Shown here one piece after another: positions 36,708 to 45,861 of a DNA stretch of 64,000 nucleotides. This DNA comes from HK1 sp965220535 (lineage in GTDB: Bacteria; Pseudomonadota; Gammaproteobacteria; HK1): the NCBI GenBank assembly GCA_965220535.1, contig OZ244833.1, forward strand, positions 4,030,001 to 4,094,000. The letters are read 5' to 3'. How positions within the stretch are numbered: the stretch's first letter is position 1; each line of letters begins with the position of its first letter. A model generated the notes under the pieces. That model was given only the letters and a program-made list of their open reading frames with translations. It did no database searches and had not been told where the DNA came from. Made by a program: the position numbers and the translations under genes.

Positions 36708-37607
36708 TTATGCGACCGCCGGGGTCTCGTCCACCGCCCCTCGCCTGAACTGGCTCGGAGTGTGTTGTCCGTGGCGTTCGATCAGCCAGGCTTGGTTGTA
36801 GAGATCCTTGAACTTCTGCAATGCCTGCTGCAACTCTTCAATGGTCCAGAAGGTGCCAGGCCACAGCAGGTTCTCCTTCAAGGTGCGGATGAAGCGCTCG
36901 GCACATCCATTGCCTTCGGGGGAGCGGACAAAGGACGGCGACGAGGTGATCCCCAGCCAAGCAATCTCGTTTTGGAAGTCGCGGCTGATGTACTGCGAGC
37001 CGTTGTCATGGCGGATGGTCAACCCCGTCGCCACCCCCTTGCCGAAGGCTCCGAAGTGCTCCCGTACCCCTTGGCGAACCGGTTCCAGCGCTTCGAAGCG
37101 CGTGCCTCGCGTGGCCGCGTGCAGACCCACGCAACTCGCCGAACAATGGTCGACCGCCACGAACACGCAGACCTGCTGACCGTTCCCGAGAAGGATCGTC
37201 GTCATGTCCGTGCCCCACATCTCATCGACCCTCGAAGGCACGATGGTTCCATCATGAGCCCGAGGACCACGCTGTGGCCCTCGGCATCGCTTGGCGCGCA
37301 AACCGTTCTCGCGCATCAGTCGTGATACCCGCGCTTTGGAGGTGTAAATCTCCTCGTGTTGCAAGCGCACCCGCACTTTGCGATAGCCCTCGCCATAGAA
37401 CGGACTGGCCTTGATCACCTTCCTGATCTCTTCGACCAGTTCCGCATCGGGCATCTGCCCATGCGGGCCGGGTCGACGGCGCGGAACCTGTTTGTCCGAC
37501 CCCTCTTTCAGACCGCGGTACACGCCGGAGCGACTCATCCTCCAAACCCGGCAGACCCGCGAGACACCGTAGACCTTTCTCACGGAGATCGAAAGCGCGG
37601 TGCTCAT
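36708..37607 (-). CDS. IS3-family transposase OrfB (DDE)
   Basis: 299 residues with an integrase core: first Asp in WGTDMTT, second in IRHDNGSQYISRDF, Glu in EGNGCAERFIRTLKENLL. An upstream HTH_21-like segment (YGEGYRKVRVRL) precedes the core. Overlaps orfA by 4 bases (ATGA). It appears intact and potentially active. Confidence 0.93.
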   Translation of the reverse strand: MSTALSISVRKVYGVSRVCRVWRMSRSGVYRGLKEGSDKQVPRRRPGPHGQMPDAELVEEIRKVIKASPFYGEGYRKVRVRLQHEEIYTSKARVSRLMRENGLRAKRCRGPQRGPRAHDGTIVPSRVDEMWGTDMTTILLGNGQQVCVFVAVDHCSASCVGLHAATRGTRFEALEPVRQGVREHFGAFGKGVATGLTIRHDNGSQYISRDFQNEIAWLGITSSPSFVRSPEGNGCAERFIRTLKENLLWPGTFWTIEELQQALQKFKDLYNQAWLIERHGQHTPSQFRRGAVDETPAVA

Positions 37608-37984
37608 CGCTTTGACCTCCGCCGCACAAAAGGGCGGCCGGCTTCCAACCTCTCGATCTTCTCGTCAAGAAGCTCGATCGTCATGGCCTGCTCGCCCACC
37701 TTGGCTTGCAGCCGGCCGATCTCCACATCTCGGGCGTCGCGAGCCTGAGACTTCAAGTGACTGATGCCCCCTGCTATAAACCTCTCATGCCAGAGACTGA
37801 CATCGGCTGCCGACACCTCGAAACTCCGGGCGATGAGTTCCATGTCCTCACCCTTCATCAATCGCAGCACAGCCTCATGCTTACGATTGGCCGTCATTCG
37901 TAGCTTCCCGGTCGAAGTCCGACCCCCACTAGGCGACGGCGTCGCGGCTTTGGTTCCTGCGTGCTTGGCATGCTCTTTTTTCAT
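37604..37984 (-). CDS. IS3-family transposase OrfA
   Basis: 126 residues with a helix-turn-helix (RKHEAVLRLMKGEDMELIAR) followed by a C-terminal coiled coil with a leucine-zipper pattern (IGRLQAKVGEQAMTIELLDE). Such proteins bind the inverted repeats and regulate transposition. Start MKKEHAKHAG lies about 45 bases inside the element end. Confidence 0.88.
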   Translation of the reverse strand: MKKEHAKHAGTKAATPSPSGGRTSTGKLRMTANRKHEAVLRLMKGEDMELIARSFEVSAADVSLWHERFIAGGISHLKSQARDARDVEIGRLQAKVGEQAMTIELLDEKIERLEAGRPFVRRRSKR

Positions 37985-38045
37985 CGTGAGGTTCCTCCGT
38001 TATCCCCTATGATCAGGTACTAATGATTGTCTCAAATAACTCTAG

Positions 38046-38425
38046 GTCGGGGGACCGCAGCGTTTGCTTTCGATCTGATCTTCGATATGAACCGCCGCGA
38101 CTCCGGCTTTTTCCAGCAAGCGAATCGCGCGGGCGATATTGAGAGTGCTGCCCCAGCCGGTATCGATATCCACTAAAAGCGGCAGATCGGAGGCGTTGCA
38201 GATCCGCTCGGCATCGGTCAACACATCGTGCAAGGTGGTCAGGCCGAGGTCCGGCAGTCCGCAAGAAGCGCTTGCCACTGCGCTGCCCGATAGATAGATC
38301 GCCCGATGCCCGGCTTTTTTCGCGAGCATCGCGCAATAGGCGTTGATCGTGCCCACGATCGGCAAGGGATGCCGATCTGCAAGGGCTTTTTTGAAGCGGG
38401 CACCGGGGCTTTCGATCGCGGGCAT
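38046..38425 (-). pseudogene. prpB: prpB N-terminal part, split by an IS element
   Basis: The N-terminal half of methylisocitrate lyase: FKKALADRHPLPIVGTINAY, LSGSAVASASCGLPDLGLTT, LPLLVDIDTGWG and VHIEDQIESKRCG. The frame then runs into the IS and stops. It begins 13 bases after the folC stop on the same strand, so the two may have been co-transcribed. Confidence 0.88.
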
Positions 38426-38438
38426 CGGTTGGATCTCA

Positions 38439-39890
38439 TCAAAGGTCTGGTGGATGCGAAGATGATATTCCCCGCATCGCTTTGCGGGCGGCGCCGGCTA
38501 AATACATCGACCCCGCCACGCAGATCGCTTTTTCCTTTCCGGCGGCTTCGAGGGCTTTCAAGATGGCTGCCTCGGGTTCGAAGACGGGGACGATCTCGCT
38601 ATCGGGATGCATCCGCGAAAGGATATTTGCCAGTTCCTCCGCGGGGTAGGAGCGGGAGGGCTCGGCCGTGGTGACGATCACCGTTTCTGAACGCTCGACC
38701 ACGGCGGAGAGGACGCTCTCAACCTCTTTGGCGAGGTTGAGAGAGAGGACCGCGATCAGTTTTGAATCTCTCGGCGAATCCCTTGACGAATCCCTTGACG
38801 GGCGGATCGTCTCGATGGTCTCGAGCAGCCTTTCGATCGAGACGCGAGTATGGGCGCCATCGACGATGAAAAGGGGCGATCTGCGCAGGATTTCCATCCT
38901 TCCCGGTAGCAGGGTATTCCCCAAGGCGTCGCCGATCGCTCGATCGTCGAGTCGATCCAACGCCCCGGCCGCTTTGGTCAAGGCGATGGCCATGGCAGCG
39001 TTTTCCCGCATCGCTTTTCCCGGGTGCCGCAGGCGAAGCGGTATCGCGCGATCGGCGATGCGAACGATGAAGGCGTTGTCGCCGGGGTCGGCGAGGGGTC
39101 GGCGATCGTCCGTGCGCTCGTCGTCCGCACAAGTCTCGACCGAGAAATCGACTCCCGAACGAATCAATGGGACATCGTTGCGCCGGGCTTCGGCTTCGAC
39201 GATCGCTTGCAAGTCGCGATCGAGCCTACCGATGATATGAGGGATCCCGGGGCGGATGATCGCCGCTTTGTCGTCGGCGATATCGCGAAGGGAAGGGCCG
39301 ATTCGATCGGCGTGCTCGAGTTCGATACCGGTGATGCAAGTGGCCAAGGGGATGCAGCGGGAGGTCGGATCGAGTCGCGCTCCGATCCCCGCTTCGATCA
39401 CCGCTATTTCGACTCCGCTCTCGGCGAAGGCGCAAAAGGCGGCCGCGACTAAGGCATCGAAAAAAGCCGGGGCGATATCTTTGCTGCCCGAGCGGCTTTC
39501 TCGATGCAAGGCGTTTATCGGCGATCGGACCCGCTCCAAGAGACGCGCGAATTCCTCTTCGGAGATCGGAGCCCCGGCAAGCCGGATCCGCTCTTGCCAC
39601 CGCTCGAGGTGGGGCGAGGTGAAGGCTCCGCTGCGAACTCCCGCCGCCTCGAGCAGGGCTTCGGTGAACAAGGCGGTGGAGCCCTTTCCTTTCGAACCGG
39701 TGATATGGATCGCCTGAAACGATCGCTCGGGATTTCCCAAGCGACCGAGCAGATTGCCGATCGGGAGCAGCCCCTCGCGCAAGTCGCGAGCCCGGGGAAC
39801 CGGTCGGATCAGCGATTCGACGAAGCGCACTGCATCGGGATAGCGATCGATACGGGGGAAGTCTTCGGGATCGAGCGCTTTCGGGTTCAT
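38439..39890 (-). CDS. folC: Dihydrofolate/folylpolyglutamate synthase
   Basis: Mur-ligase-type enzyme that adds glutamate to dihydropteroate and folates. About 483 residues from MNPKALDPEDFPRI. P-loop ITGSKGKGSTALFTE, then SPHLERWQERIRL, ALVAAAFCAFAESGVEIAVI, and the second-domain motif LPGRMEILRRSP with IVDGAHT. It contains the 12-bp in-frame tandem repeat coding SRDSSRDSPRDSK (38770-38800). The frame also extends to a GTG at 39932 inside IS remnant DNA, so the original promoter and perhaps the start were replaced. It suits the strong folate-C1 theme of the window. Confidence 0.9.
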   Translation of the reverse strand: MNPKALDPEDFPRIDRYPDAVRFVESLIRPVPRARDLREGLLPIGNLLGRLGNPERSFQAIHITGSKGKGSTALFTEALLEAAGVRSGAFTSPHLERWQERIRLAGAPISEEEFARLLERVRSPINALHRESRSGSKDIAPAFFDALVAAAFCAFAESGVEIAVIEAGIGARLDPTSRCIPLATCITGIELEHADRIGPSLRDIADDKAAIIRPGIPHIIGRLDRDLQAIVEAEARRNDVPLIRSGVDFSVETCADDERTDDRRPLADPGDNAFIVRIADRAIPLRLRHPGKAMRENAAMAIALTKAAGALDRLDDRAIGDALGNTLLPGRMEILRRSPLFIVDGAHTRVSIERLLETIETIRPSRDSSRDSPRDSKLIAVLSLNLAKEVESVLSAVVERSETVIVTTAEPSRSYPAEELANILSRMHPDSEIVPVFEPEAAILKALEAAGKEKAICVAGSMYLAGAARKAMRGISSSHPPDL

Positions 39891-39914
39891 GCGACCAAGG
39901 ACATCGACGAGAAC

Positions 39915-40164
39915 TTTATCGGCTGCCGACACCTAAGAAACTCCGGGCGATGAGTTCGAAGTCATCACCGTGAATCACCGGCAGCGCAGCCTCTTCGCTT
40001 AAGCGAGGCCGTCATTCCTCGCTTCATGGTCGAAGACTGATCCTTTCCAAGCGACGTCTCCGCTATTTTGGTTCCTGCGTGCCTGGCATGCTGTTTTTTC
40101 ATCGTGAAGTCACTTTGTTATCCCATAAGATCAGATCTTGAGGAGTGTCTCAAATAACTCTAGG
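39915..40164 (-). mobile_element. IS3-family remnant (5' end with orfA fragment)
   Basis: Matches the right end of the intact IS (37800-38045), from GTGTCTCAAATAACTCTAGG at 40145-40164 through the orfA start region to TCGGCTGCCGACACC at about 39917. Orientation is minus. It adjoins folC on one side and supplies the stop codon of the kinase gene on the other. Confidence 0.85.
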
Positions 40165-40717
40165 GCCGGGGAGATTGACTCGCTTTGCGCAAGATAGAGG
40201 CGAGTAATTCCACATGCCCGTGTTTGACGAGGTGTAAATCGATATCCAACTCCGCGGCGATTTTTTTAGCATGCTCGCGCGATGCCTCCTGTTGGGCGGC
40301 CAAGGTATCGATATCGTATATGGGGCGTTCTCGTGCGTTATCTCCTGCACGGTTCGCCGCGATCCGGGCTGGGTCGGTCTCAAGATGAACCATCGAAGCA
40401 ACGCCCAACTGTCGGAAGACATTCGTCGGCAGTTTGGTTAGCCCGGTATCGGTATCTATCACGACATGGCCATCCAAAATGACGATCTCTGCGGCCAGGT
40501 CGCGGGCAAGTGCAAAGCCGTGAATAAGCAGGCGCTGATTCTCATCAAGGTCAGCATATCTTAATTCGTCCCTTTTTGGCGCCTCATGGTCCCGAGCGGC
40601 TGCAATCAGGCTGCCACCCGTCAGATGTTGGAATACCAGATGTTCTTTCAATCGCTCCAAGAACGTGGTCTTTCCGACACCTGAAATGCCTGTTAGCGCA
40701 ACGATTTTTGCACTCAT
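40160..40717 (-). CDS. P-loop nucleotide kinase-like protein of the three-gene cassette
   Basis: 185 residues. N-terminal Walker A GISGVGKTT (residues 10-18), then LDGHVVIDTDTG as a likely Walker B/substrate region and MVHLETDPARIAANRAGD as a lid-like segment. It is closest in plan to adenylate-kinase or AAA_33-type ATPases. Its start overlaps the PIN-GNAT stop by 4 bases, so it is translated with it. The TAG stop lies inside the IS inverted repeat, so the last few residues (SQSPRP) may not be ancestral. In this context it might phosphorylate a nucleotide or RNA end, or be a regulatory NTPase; nothing in the sequence decides this. Confidence 0.78.
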   Translation of the reverse strand: MSAKIVALTGISGVGKTTFLERLKEHLVFQHLTGGSLIAAARDHEAPKRDELRYADLDENQRLLIHGFALARDLAAEIVILDGHVVIDTDTGLTKLPTNVFRQLGVASMVHLETDPARIAANRAGDNARERPIYDIDTLAAQQEASREHAKKIAAELDIDLHLVKHGHVELLASILRKASQSPRP

Positions 40718-42252
40718 ATATCGAAGCCTAAATTGGCCCGTGCAACCAAAGCAGTCAGTATATCATGTGGAAGTTCGTAGATCGACTGAGGCGGATGACC
40801 TTTTACCACACCCATGGCTTTCAACTCGGCCAATGACACCGGGGGTTCAACATACGCTACAAGTAAATAGTTGATCACCTTGATCGGCCGTTCAGTCGAG
40901 GCTTTCCATTTGTCGAGTTTCTGTTCGCTATAGACCGATCTCCCCTTGGTCATCCGCATCAACTCTTTGGTTGAATGTGCGAGCGACATACTCTCGAGAA
41001 TACCCAAAGCCGTGATCGCCTGCGATGGCGGTTCTTTCGAGGTACTTTTATAAAAAAACAGCAGTGAGCCCGGTGGGCCAAGCTGTGACTTCGCACGACA
41101 CAAATATACTTTGCGGATGGTATTTCCCGGCCGTGATGGGCGCAACGCTCCACCGAAAAGATCAGGTTGGCGAGGGTTCCAGAGATCGGGATAAAGGATG
41201 TCGTGGTAGTCTTCTTTAATCGGGATACAAAACCCGCATGTTTCCTCGCTAAAGAGGAACCGAGGATAGTTTCGGCGCGCTTGATCGAAGGGTGATATGT
41301 CTTCGGTCGGGTTTAAAATATCTTGGGAAAACGGTCGCTCGTAGATGCGTTCGCCGTTCGGTTTGATTCCCGTATTGCTAAAGCCATAATATTCCAGCAG
41401 ACCAATAAGCGATGGCTGATCTTCGTATATCGTTAGGTAAGCGAGATCGTAATCATTTCTTTGGGCGTACCAAAGTACCTGCTTCAAGAGCAGCTCGCCT
41501 AGCTTGAATCCTCGACTTTCGGGAGCGACTTTGAATGTGCATATCTTAAGGATTTTGTCCGCAGCGGACACCGCATCGGTATCATCAGACCCCTCGTCCT
41601 TTCGAACGATCAGCCCGGCCAAAAGATCACTTTGATCGTTAACGTAAATGACCCAACAATCCCGATGTAGGTTGACGCATCTCGTCTGCCACCACCCGTC
41701 GAAATCGGGATATCTATCACGCAGGCTATCGAATAAAGGGTCGCGATGATCGATTTCGTGTGCTTCGACCTCGGCGATACGGTGGATCGGGACTGCTTTC
41801 GGCTCGTATATCTGGATAAGCAATTCGGTCGCATCGGCGATGAATAGCACTCGGTGTGCCAAATCCAAAGACCTTGCCTGCGCACGTTCATGAAGGCCCT
41901 TGTCCTGTGTCACAAGAACATCGACTGCACCGCTTTTGAGCGCGTAGAGGAGGGTGGCGTCGACGATATCGTTGGGCTTATTTAGAGAGCCGAAGTCGGT
42001 TTGCAACTCCGCCTCCGTAAGACCGCGGCGCTTCTTCAGAATACGATACTTATCGATTTTGCTAAGAGAGATTTCTCTGCGTTCCGTGTCGTTATCACGG
42101 GCGATATCGTCTCTGGCGGCCTCGTGTACGTAGATATCGACCTTATGCTCCGAAGCCAAAGCGTGGAATTTAGCGTATGTCGCTTCGACTCTACGGTGAT
42201 CTTCGAGGCCTATCAGGATATTCGTATCAATGAGATACGATTGTTTATTCAT
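40714..42252 (-). CDS. PIN nuclease-GNAT-PUA-like fusion protein
   Basis: 512 residues with three modules. Residues 1-145 form a PIN domain: YLIDTNILIG with Asp9, Glu44 region HEAARDDIA, NDIVDATLLYAL and VLVTQDKGL, the expected acidic cluster for a metal-dependent RNase. Residues ~165-320 form a GNAT acetyltransferase fold, with the acetyl-CoA motif ESRGFKLGELLLKQ and LLEYYGFSNTG. Residues ~370-512 look PUA/EVE/ASCH-like (KVYLCRAKSQLGPPGSLLFF, ALGILESMS). Overlaps both neighbours (8 and 4 bases). Likely the effector of a toxin-antitoxin or defence operon with RNA or tRNA as target; this is inference from the domains. Confidence 0.82.
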   Translation of the reverse strand: MNKQSYLIDTNILIGLEDHRRVEATYAKFHALASEHKVDIYVHEAARDDIARDNDTERREISLSKIDKYRILKKRRGLTEAELQTDFGSLNKPNDIVDATLLYALKSGAVDVLVTQDKGLHERAQARSLDLAHRVLFIADATELLIQIYEPKAVPIHRIAEVEAHEIDHRDPLFDSLRDRYPDFDGWWQTRCVNLHRDCWVIYVNDQSDLLAGLIVRKDEGSDDTDAVSAADKILKICTFKVAPESRGFKLGELLLKQVLWYAQRNDYDLAYLTIYEDQPSLIGLLEYYGFSNTGIKPNGERIYERPFSQDILNPTEDISPFDQARRNYPRFLFSEETCGFCIPIKEDYHDILYPDLWNPRQPDLFGGALRPSRPGNTIRKVYLCRAKSQLGPPGSLLFFYKSTSKEPPSQAITALGILESMSLAHSTKELMRMTKGRSVYSEQKLDKWKASTERPIKVINYLLVAYVEPPVSLAELKAMGVVKGHPPQSIYELPHDILTALVARANLGFDI

Positions 42253-43018
42253 CTCGAAGGGCCTTTCTCAAATCGTGTTTTGCGTAGAGGAAGGATTGAG
42301 GGGGTTCGAAGCCGAATCTTTCACGGAGTTCGCTCAAAGGCAGCGGGCGAGAAAACTTTCGTGCATTATCGAATACGAGCGCAAAGCCATAATCGAGCCC
42401 CTCGAAGTATTTTACGAACCGATCGCGCTTGATAAAGGCCTTATTCTCGAATTCCCTCCAAATCTGTTCGACGGGAAGCTTCAACACGTCTTTGATCGAG
42501 GCTGTTCCGACCATCGCTTTGACCGGGGATGTGGAATAAATATATGCGAGCGTACCGCTTGGTGCGGATACCGGAAAGCGCCGACGCAGTTCGACGGTTT
42601 TACGCCTGTCTAGTATCTTCGAAGAGTATATCGGTTTGATGGATAGCACGACATCGCGCCGTGCTTTAAATGGCTCGTCCTCGAGAAGCGGCAGGACTAG
42701 CTGATCGTCCCGTCCACGCTCGACTTCGAACATATCATGAAGCTTGGGGGCTAGCGGAGTATCGACGGGAAAATGTGCCTCGAGACGTAGTGATGCACCG
42801 AGTGCTTCGACATACCGCTGCGCTGTGCTCAGCTCAATATCGTCGCCCTTTTCGATCACCGAGATGGCCGCTTGCGGGACTTCCATTCGCTTGGCAATTT
42901 GCGCTTGAGTGAGACCGGATAGGAGCCGAAGTCGTCGCAATTCAGTACCCACCGTTGAGGTGCCCTTGCTTCGGGCGACAGCCTTTGCTTGTACGACTTT
43001 CCCCGGCAGCTTGCTCAT
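42245..43018 (-). CDS. XRE-family regulator fused to an ASCH domain
   Basis: 257 residues. HTH_XRE at about 23-80 (ELRRLRLLSGLTQAQIAKRM, VPQAAISVIEKGDD). ASCH (PUA-fold) domain in the second half: DVVLSIKPIYSSKILDRRKT, VELRRRFP, AYIYSTSPVKAMVG. First gene of the cassette, overlapping the PIN-GNAT gene by 8 bases. An XRE protein at the head is the usual place for an antitoxin or repressor; the ASCH domain suggests RNA or modified-nucleotide sensing. The promoter should lie at 43019-43050, next to an IS remnant. Confidence 0.85.
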   Translation of the reverse strand: MSKLPGKVVQAKAVARSKGTSTVGTELRRLRLLSGLTQAQIAKRMEVPQAAISVIEKGDDIELSTAQRYVEALGASLRLEAHFPVDTPLAPKLHDMFEVERGRDDQLVLPLLEDEPFKARRDVVLSIKPIYSSKILDRRKTVELRRRFPVSAPSGTLAYIYSTSPVKAMVGTASIKDVLKLPVEQIWREFENKAFIKRDRFVKYFEGLDYGFALVFDNARKFSRPLPLSELRERFGFEPPQSFLYAKHDLRKALRDE

Positions 43019-43049
43019 TCGCTTCTCCGATGCTCGCCTTTTGGAGGCT

Positions 43050-43400
43050 ATTTTTGAAAGTGTCGCGCCTAAGACACTGGGGTATCCGTGGCGTTCAAGC
43101 AGCCAGTGTCGGTCAGCGATTCTTGCACGCCTTCAGTGCCTGCTGCGACTCTTCGATGGGCTGGAAGGTGTCGAGCCGGAGCAAGTTTTCCTTCAAGGTG
43201 CGGATGAAGCGTTCGGCACGGAGATGATTCCCGGACAAGCACTCTCGCCAAAGGAAGTCGCGGCCGATGGGCGGCGACCTCTTGTCATGGCGGATGGTCA
43301 ACCCGGTCGTCGCCACCCCTTTGCCGATGGCTCCGAAGCATTCGGAGCGCCCCTTGGCGGATCGGCGGCAACACTTCGAAGCGTGTGCCGGAGATTTCTC
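43050..43400 (-). mobile_element. IS3-family remnant (orfB fragment)
   Basis: Degenerate transposase: LTIRHDKRSPPIGRDF, then RAERFIRTLKENLLRLDTFQ and PIEESQQALK match OrfB of the intact element. It has internal deletions and stops. Same orientation as the remnant at 39915, so the three-gene cassette lies between two directly oriented IS pieces. Confidence 0.8.
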
Positions 43401-43406
43401 GATCGC

Positions 43407-44348
43407 TTAGGTATTCATCCCCTCGCCCCGCCGACGGCGGGCGGCCAACAGAGTGTTGTGAAGCAGGCAAGCGATGGTCATCGGGCCGACTCCTCCCGGG
43501 ACCGGGGTGATGCCGGCGACGATCGGGAGGGCGCTTTCGAAATCGACATCGCCCACCAGGCGGCTTTTGCCGTTTTCGTCCGTGATTCGGTTGATGCCGA
43601 CATCGATGACCGTCGCGCCCGGGCGAATCCACTGACCGGGCACCATGCGGGGGCGGCCGGTGGCGGCGACGAGGATATCCGCTCGCTTGCACTGCTGTTC
43701 CAAGTCGCGGGTGCGGGAATGCGCGATGGTGACGGTGCAGTGCTTTTGCAGCAACAACTGGGCCATCGGCTTGCCGACGATATTGGAGCGACCGAGCACC
43801 AGCGCCTGTTTGCCGGAGAGATCTCCGAGGCGATCTTCGAGCAGCATCGCGCAGCCCAAGGGGGTGCACGGGACCAAGCCATCGCCTCCGATCGCGAGCA
43901 ATCCGGCGTTGGTGGTATGGAAGCCGTCCACGTCCTTGGCGGGGTCGATGGTGGCGATCACCGCATCGGCGCGGATCTGATCCGGCAAGGGGAGCTGCAC
44001 CAGAATTCCGTCCACGGCGGGGTCGCGATTGAGGCGCTCGACGAGATCCAACAAATCCTTCTCGGAAGTGGTGTCGGGCAATCGGTGCTCGAAGGATTCC
44101 ATTCCCGCCTCGCGGGTTTGACGGGCCTTGTTGCGAACATAGACCTCGCTGGCGGGGTTTTCGCCGACGAGGACGACCGCCAAGCCGGGCGTGTTTCCGC
44201 TATGGGCGCGAAAGGTATCGACTTCGGTCTTGACTTTGTTGCGCAAGTTCGCGGCGAAAGCCTTGCCGTCGATGATCTTTTCTTCTTCACCGGAAGATGC
44301 GTTCGCATTCGTTGTCGGGGCGCTGCTCATCGATGCCATGTCCTCCAA
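43407..44348 (-). CDS. folD: Bifunctional methylene-THF dehydrogenase/cyclohydrolase
   Basis: 313 residues, NADP-dependent FolD. Motifs: AVVLVGENPASEVYVRNK, GILVQLPLPDQI, PAKDVDGFHTTNAG, CTPLGCAM, LVLGRSNIVGKPMAQLL and the closing ITPVPGGVGPMTIACLLHNT. It converts methylene-THF to formyl-THF and so processes the C1 units released by sarcosine oxidase. Starts at 44348, 44339 or 44330 are all possible; the first ~20 residues are not conserved. Confidence 0.95.
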   Translation of the reverse strand: MEDMASMSSAPTTNANASSGEEEKIIDGKAFAANLRNKVKTEVDTFRAHSGNTPGLAVVLVGENPASEVYVRNKARQTREAGMESFEHRLPDTTSEKDLLDLVERLNRDPAVDGILVQLPLPDQIRADAVIATIDPAKDVDGFHTTNAGLLAIGGDGLVPCTPLGCAMLLEDRLGDLSGKQALVLGRSNIVGKPMAQLLLQKHCTVTIAHSRTRDLEQQCKRADILVAATGRPRMVPGQWIRPGATVIDVGINRITDENGKSRLVGDVDFESALPIVAGITPVPGGVGPMTIACLLHNTLLAARRRRGEGMNT

Positions 44349-45044
44349 TCCGACGATTCGGATTCAACGAGAGATGAGAACCCCCAAAAGGAGTTCGATG
44401 TCCAAAGACAAGAAGGGATCGGCGATGAGTTCGTCGCCGAGAAAAAGGCGATGCCTTGCGCGCTGAAAAAAGCCTCGGCAAAAGCGGGGCTAAGCCGGCC
44501 CTTCGCTTCGCGCTCGATCGAGATCGGATCTCGGGGGATCGAAGGGATGGGGATTTTGCCCGAAAAGCGCGGCAAGGGGTTGTGATATCGATAAGGTATC
44601 GGGGCTTTTCGTGGCGTTTCGATGCGCGATATTCGAAGCGTCGATATCTGCGTGATCGCATCATGATCCTATCGTGTTCGCATCGTGATTGCCTCCGCCC
44701 CGCCGCTCGAAGAAGGCCTCGAAGGCGAAAAATACGCCATGCCTCGGCGAAGGCTCGGTCGGCGTGCGCCTCGATGGAATTTCATGAAATGCCGGCGAGC
44801 GAAAAAAGAGAGTTTCACGATGTCGAATAGTGTCGCAAATAGAAAAAAATATGTCGCTTAAATGTAATAACCGATGTGATATTGCGGGCGGGCTGCTGAT
44901 AGTCTTCCCGCCATCCGAAAGGCCGTGCAAAATAAGAGCGAGCCTCGAAGAGCATCGGCGTTGACGTCGAGACGAAGCGGTTTCGATCCGAGCATCCCGA
45001 GCATCTTTGCGGCAACGCCATCTCATCAAGAGGAGCCCACCGCC
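44349..45044. other. Intergenic, nothing recognised
   Basis: No gene-like frame. The part from 44820 to 44930 is locally AT-rich (AAATAGAAAAAAATATG) and is a reasonable place for the promoter of the corrinoid gene cluster. Confidence 0.4.
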
Positions 45045-45812
45045 GTGCAATCATCACTCGAAGCGACCACCGATGACGACCGCGCCGATGAATCGGAAGA
45101 CGAGGAGGGCGGAGAAGAGATCGATCTGAGCGCCTTGCCCGACGACGAACTCGTCAAACAAATGCACGACGATCTCTACGACGGACTCAAAGAGGAGATC
45201 GAGGAGGGCACCAATATCCTCTTGGAGCGCGGATGGCAAGCGAAGAGGGTTTTGGACGAGGCCTTGGTGGAGGGCATGCGTATCGTCGGCATCGACTTTC
45301 GCGACGGCATCCTTTTCGTCCCCGAGGTATTGCTTGCCGCCGGGGCGATGAAAGGGGGCATGGCGATTTTGCGTCCGCTCCTGGCCGAAACCGGGGCGGC
45401 GACGATCGGCAAGGTCGTGATCGGAACGGTCAAGGGCGACATCCACGATATCGGCAAGAACTTGGTGGGGATGATGCTCGAGGGGGCGGGCTTCGAGGTG
45501 ATCGATCTCGGTATCAATACCGATGCCGAGGCCTTCCTCGCCGCCCTCGAAGAGCACAAGCCGGATATCTTGGGGATGTCGGCACTGCTGACCACCACGA
45601 TGCCCTATATGAAAGTGGTGATCGACACGTTGAAGGAGAAGGGTCTGCGCGACGAATATACCGTGCTCGTCGGCGGCGCTCCCCTTAACGAGGAATTCGC
45701 CAACGCCGTCGGTGCCGATGCCTATTGTCGGGATGCGGCGGTGGCGGTCGAAACCGCGAAGGATTTCATGATGCGCCGACACAATATCCGCGGGGCGATG
45801 ATGAATGCCTGA
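45045..45812 (+). CDS. Corrinoid methyl-carrier protein (MtbC/MtgC-like)
   Basis: About 255 residues. The B12-binding motif GDIHDIGKN gives the cobalt-ligating His134, followed by GAGFEVIDLGINT and LLTTTMPYMKVVIDTLKE and a VLVGGAPLNEEFA segment. The N-terminal helical cap domain is at about 30-110, after an acidic leader. The GTG at 45045 has AGGAG at 45030-45034; the frame also extends upstream to 44925. It shuttles methyl groups between a substrate methyltransferase and THF. No MttB-type partner is in the window. Confidence 0.92.
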   Translation: MQSSLEATTDDDRADESEDEEGGEEIDLSALPDDELVKQMHDDLYDGLKEEIEEGTNILLERGWQAKRVLDEALVEGMRIVGIDFRDGILFVPEVLLAAGAMKGGMAILRPLLAETGAATIGKVVIGTVKGDIHDIGKNLVGMMLEGAGFEVIDLGINTDAEAFLAALEEHKPDILGMSALLTTTMPYMKVVIDTLKEKGLRDEYTVLVGGAPLNEEFANAVGADAYCRDAAVAVETAKDFMMRRHNIRGAMMNA

Positions 45813-45861
45813 AAGCCTTCGTCGAGGGTTCGGGAGAGGCTAAGGGGGCAAGGAGCGTGGC

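Larger units (their letters stand above)
36681..38045 (-). mobile_element. Intact IS3-family insertion sequence in prpB
   Basis: About 1.36 kb with imperfect terminal inverted repeats: CTAGGGTTATTGAGACAC at 36681 and its partner ending AAATAACTCTAG at 38045. It carries overlapping orfA and orfB on the minus strand. The insertion falls within the KRCGHRPGK codons of prpB. A clean target-site duplication is not obvious; both ends carry CTAG. Truncated relatives are at 29950-30375, 39915-40164 and 43050-43400. Confidence 0.88.
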
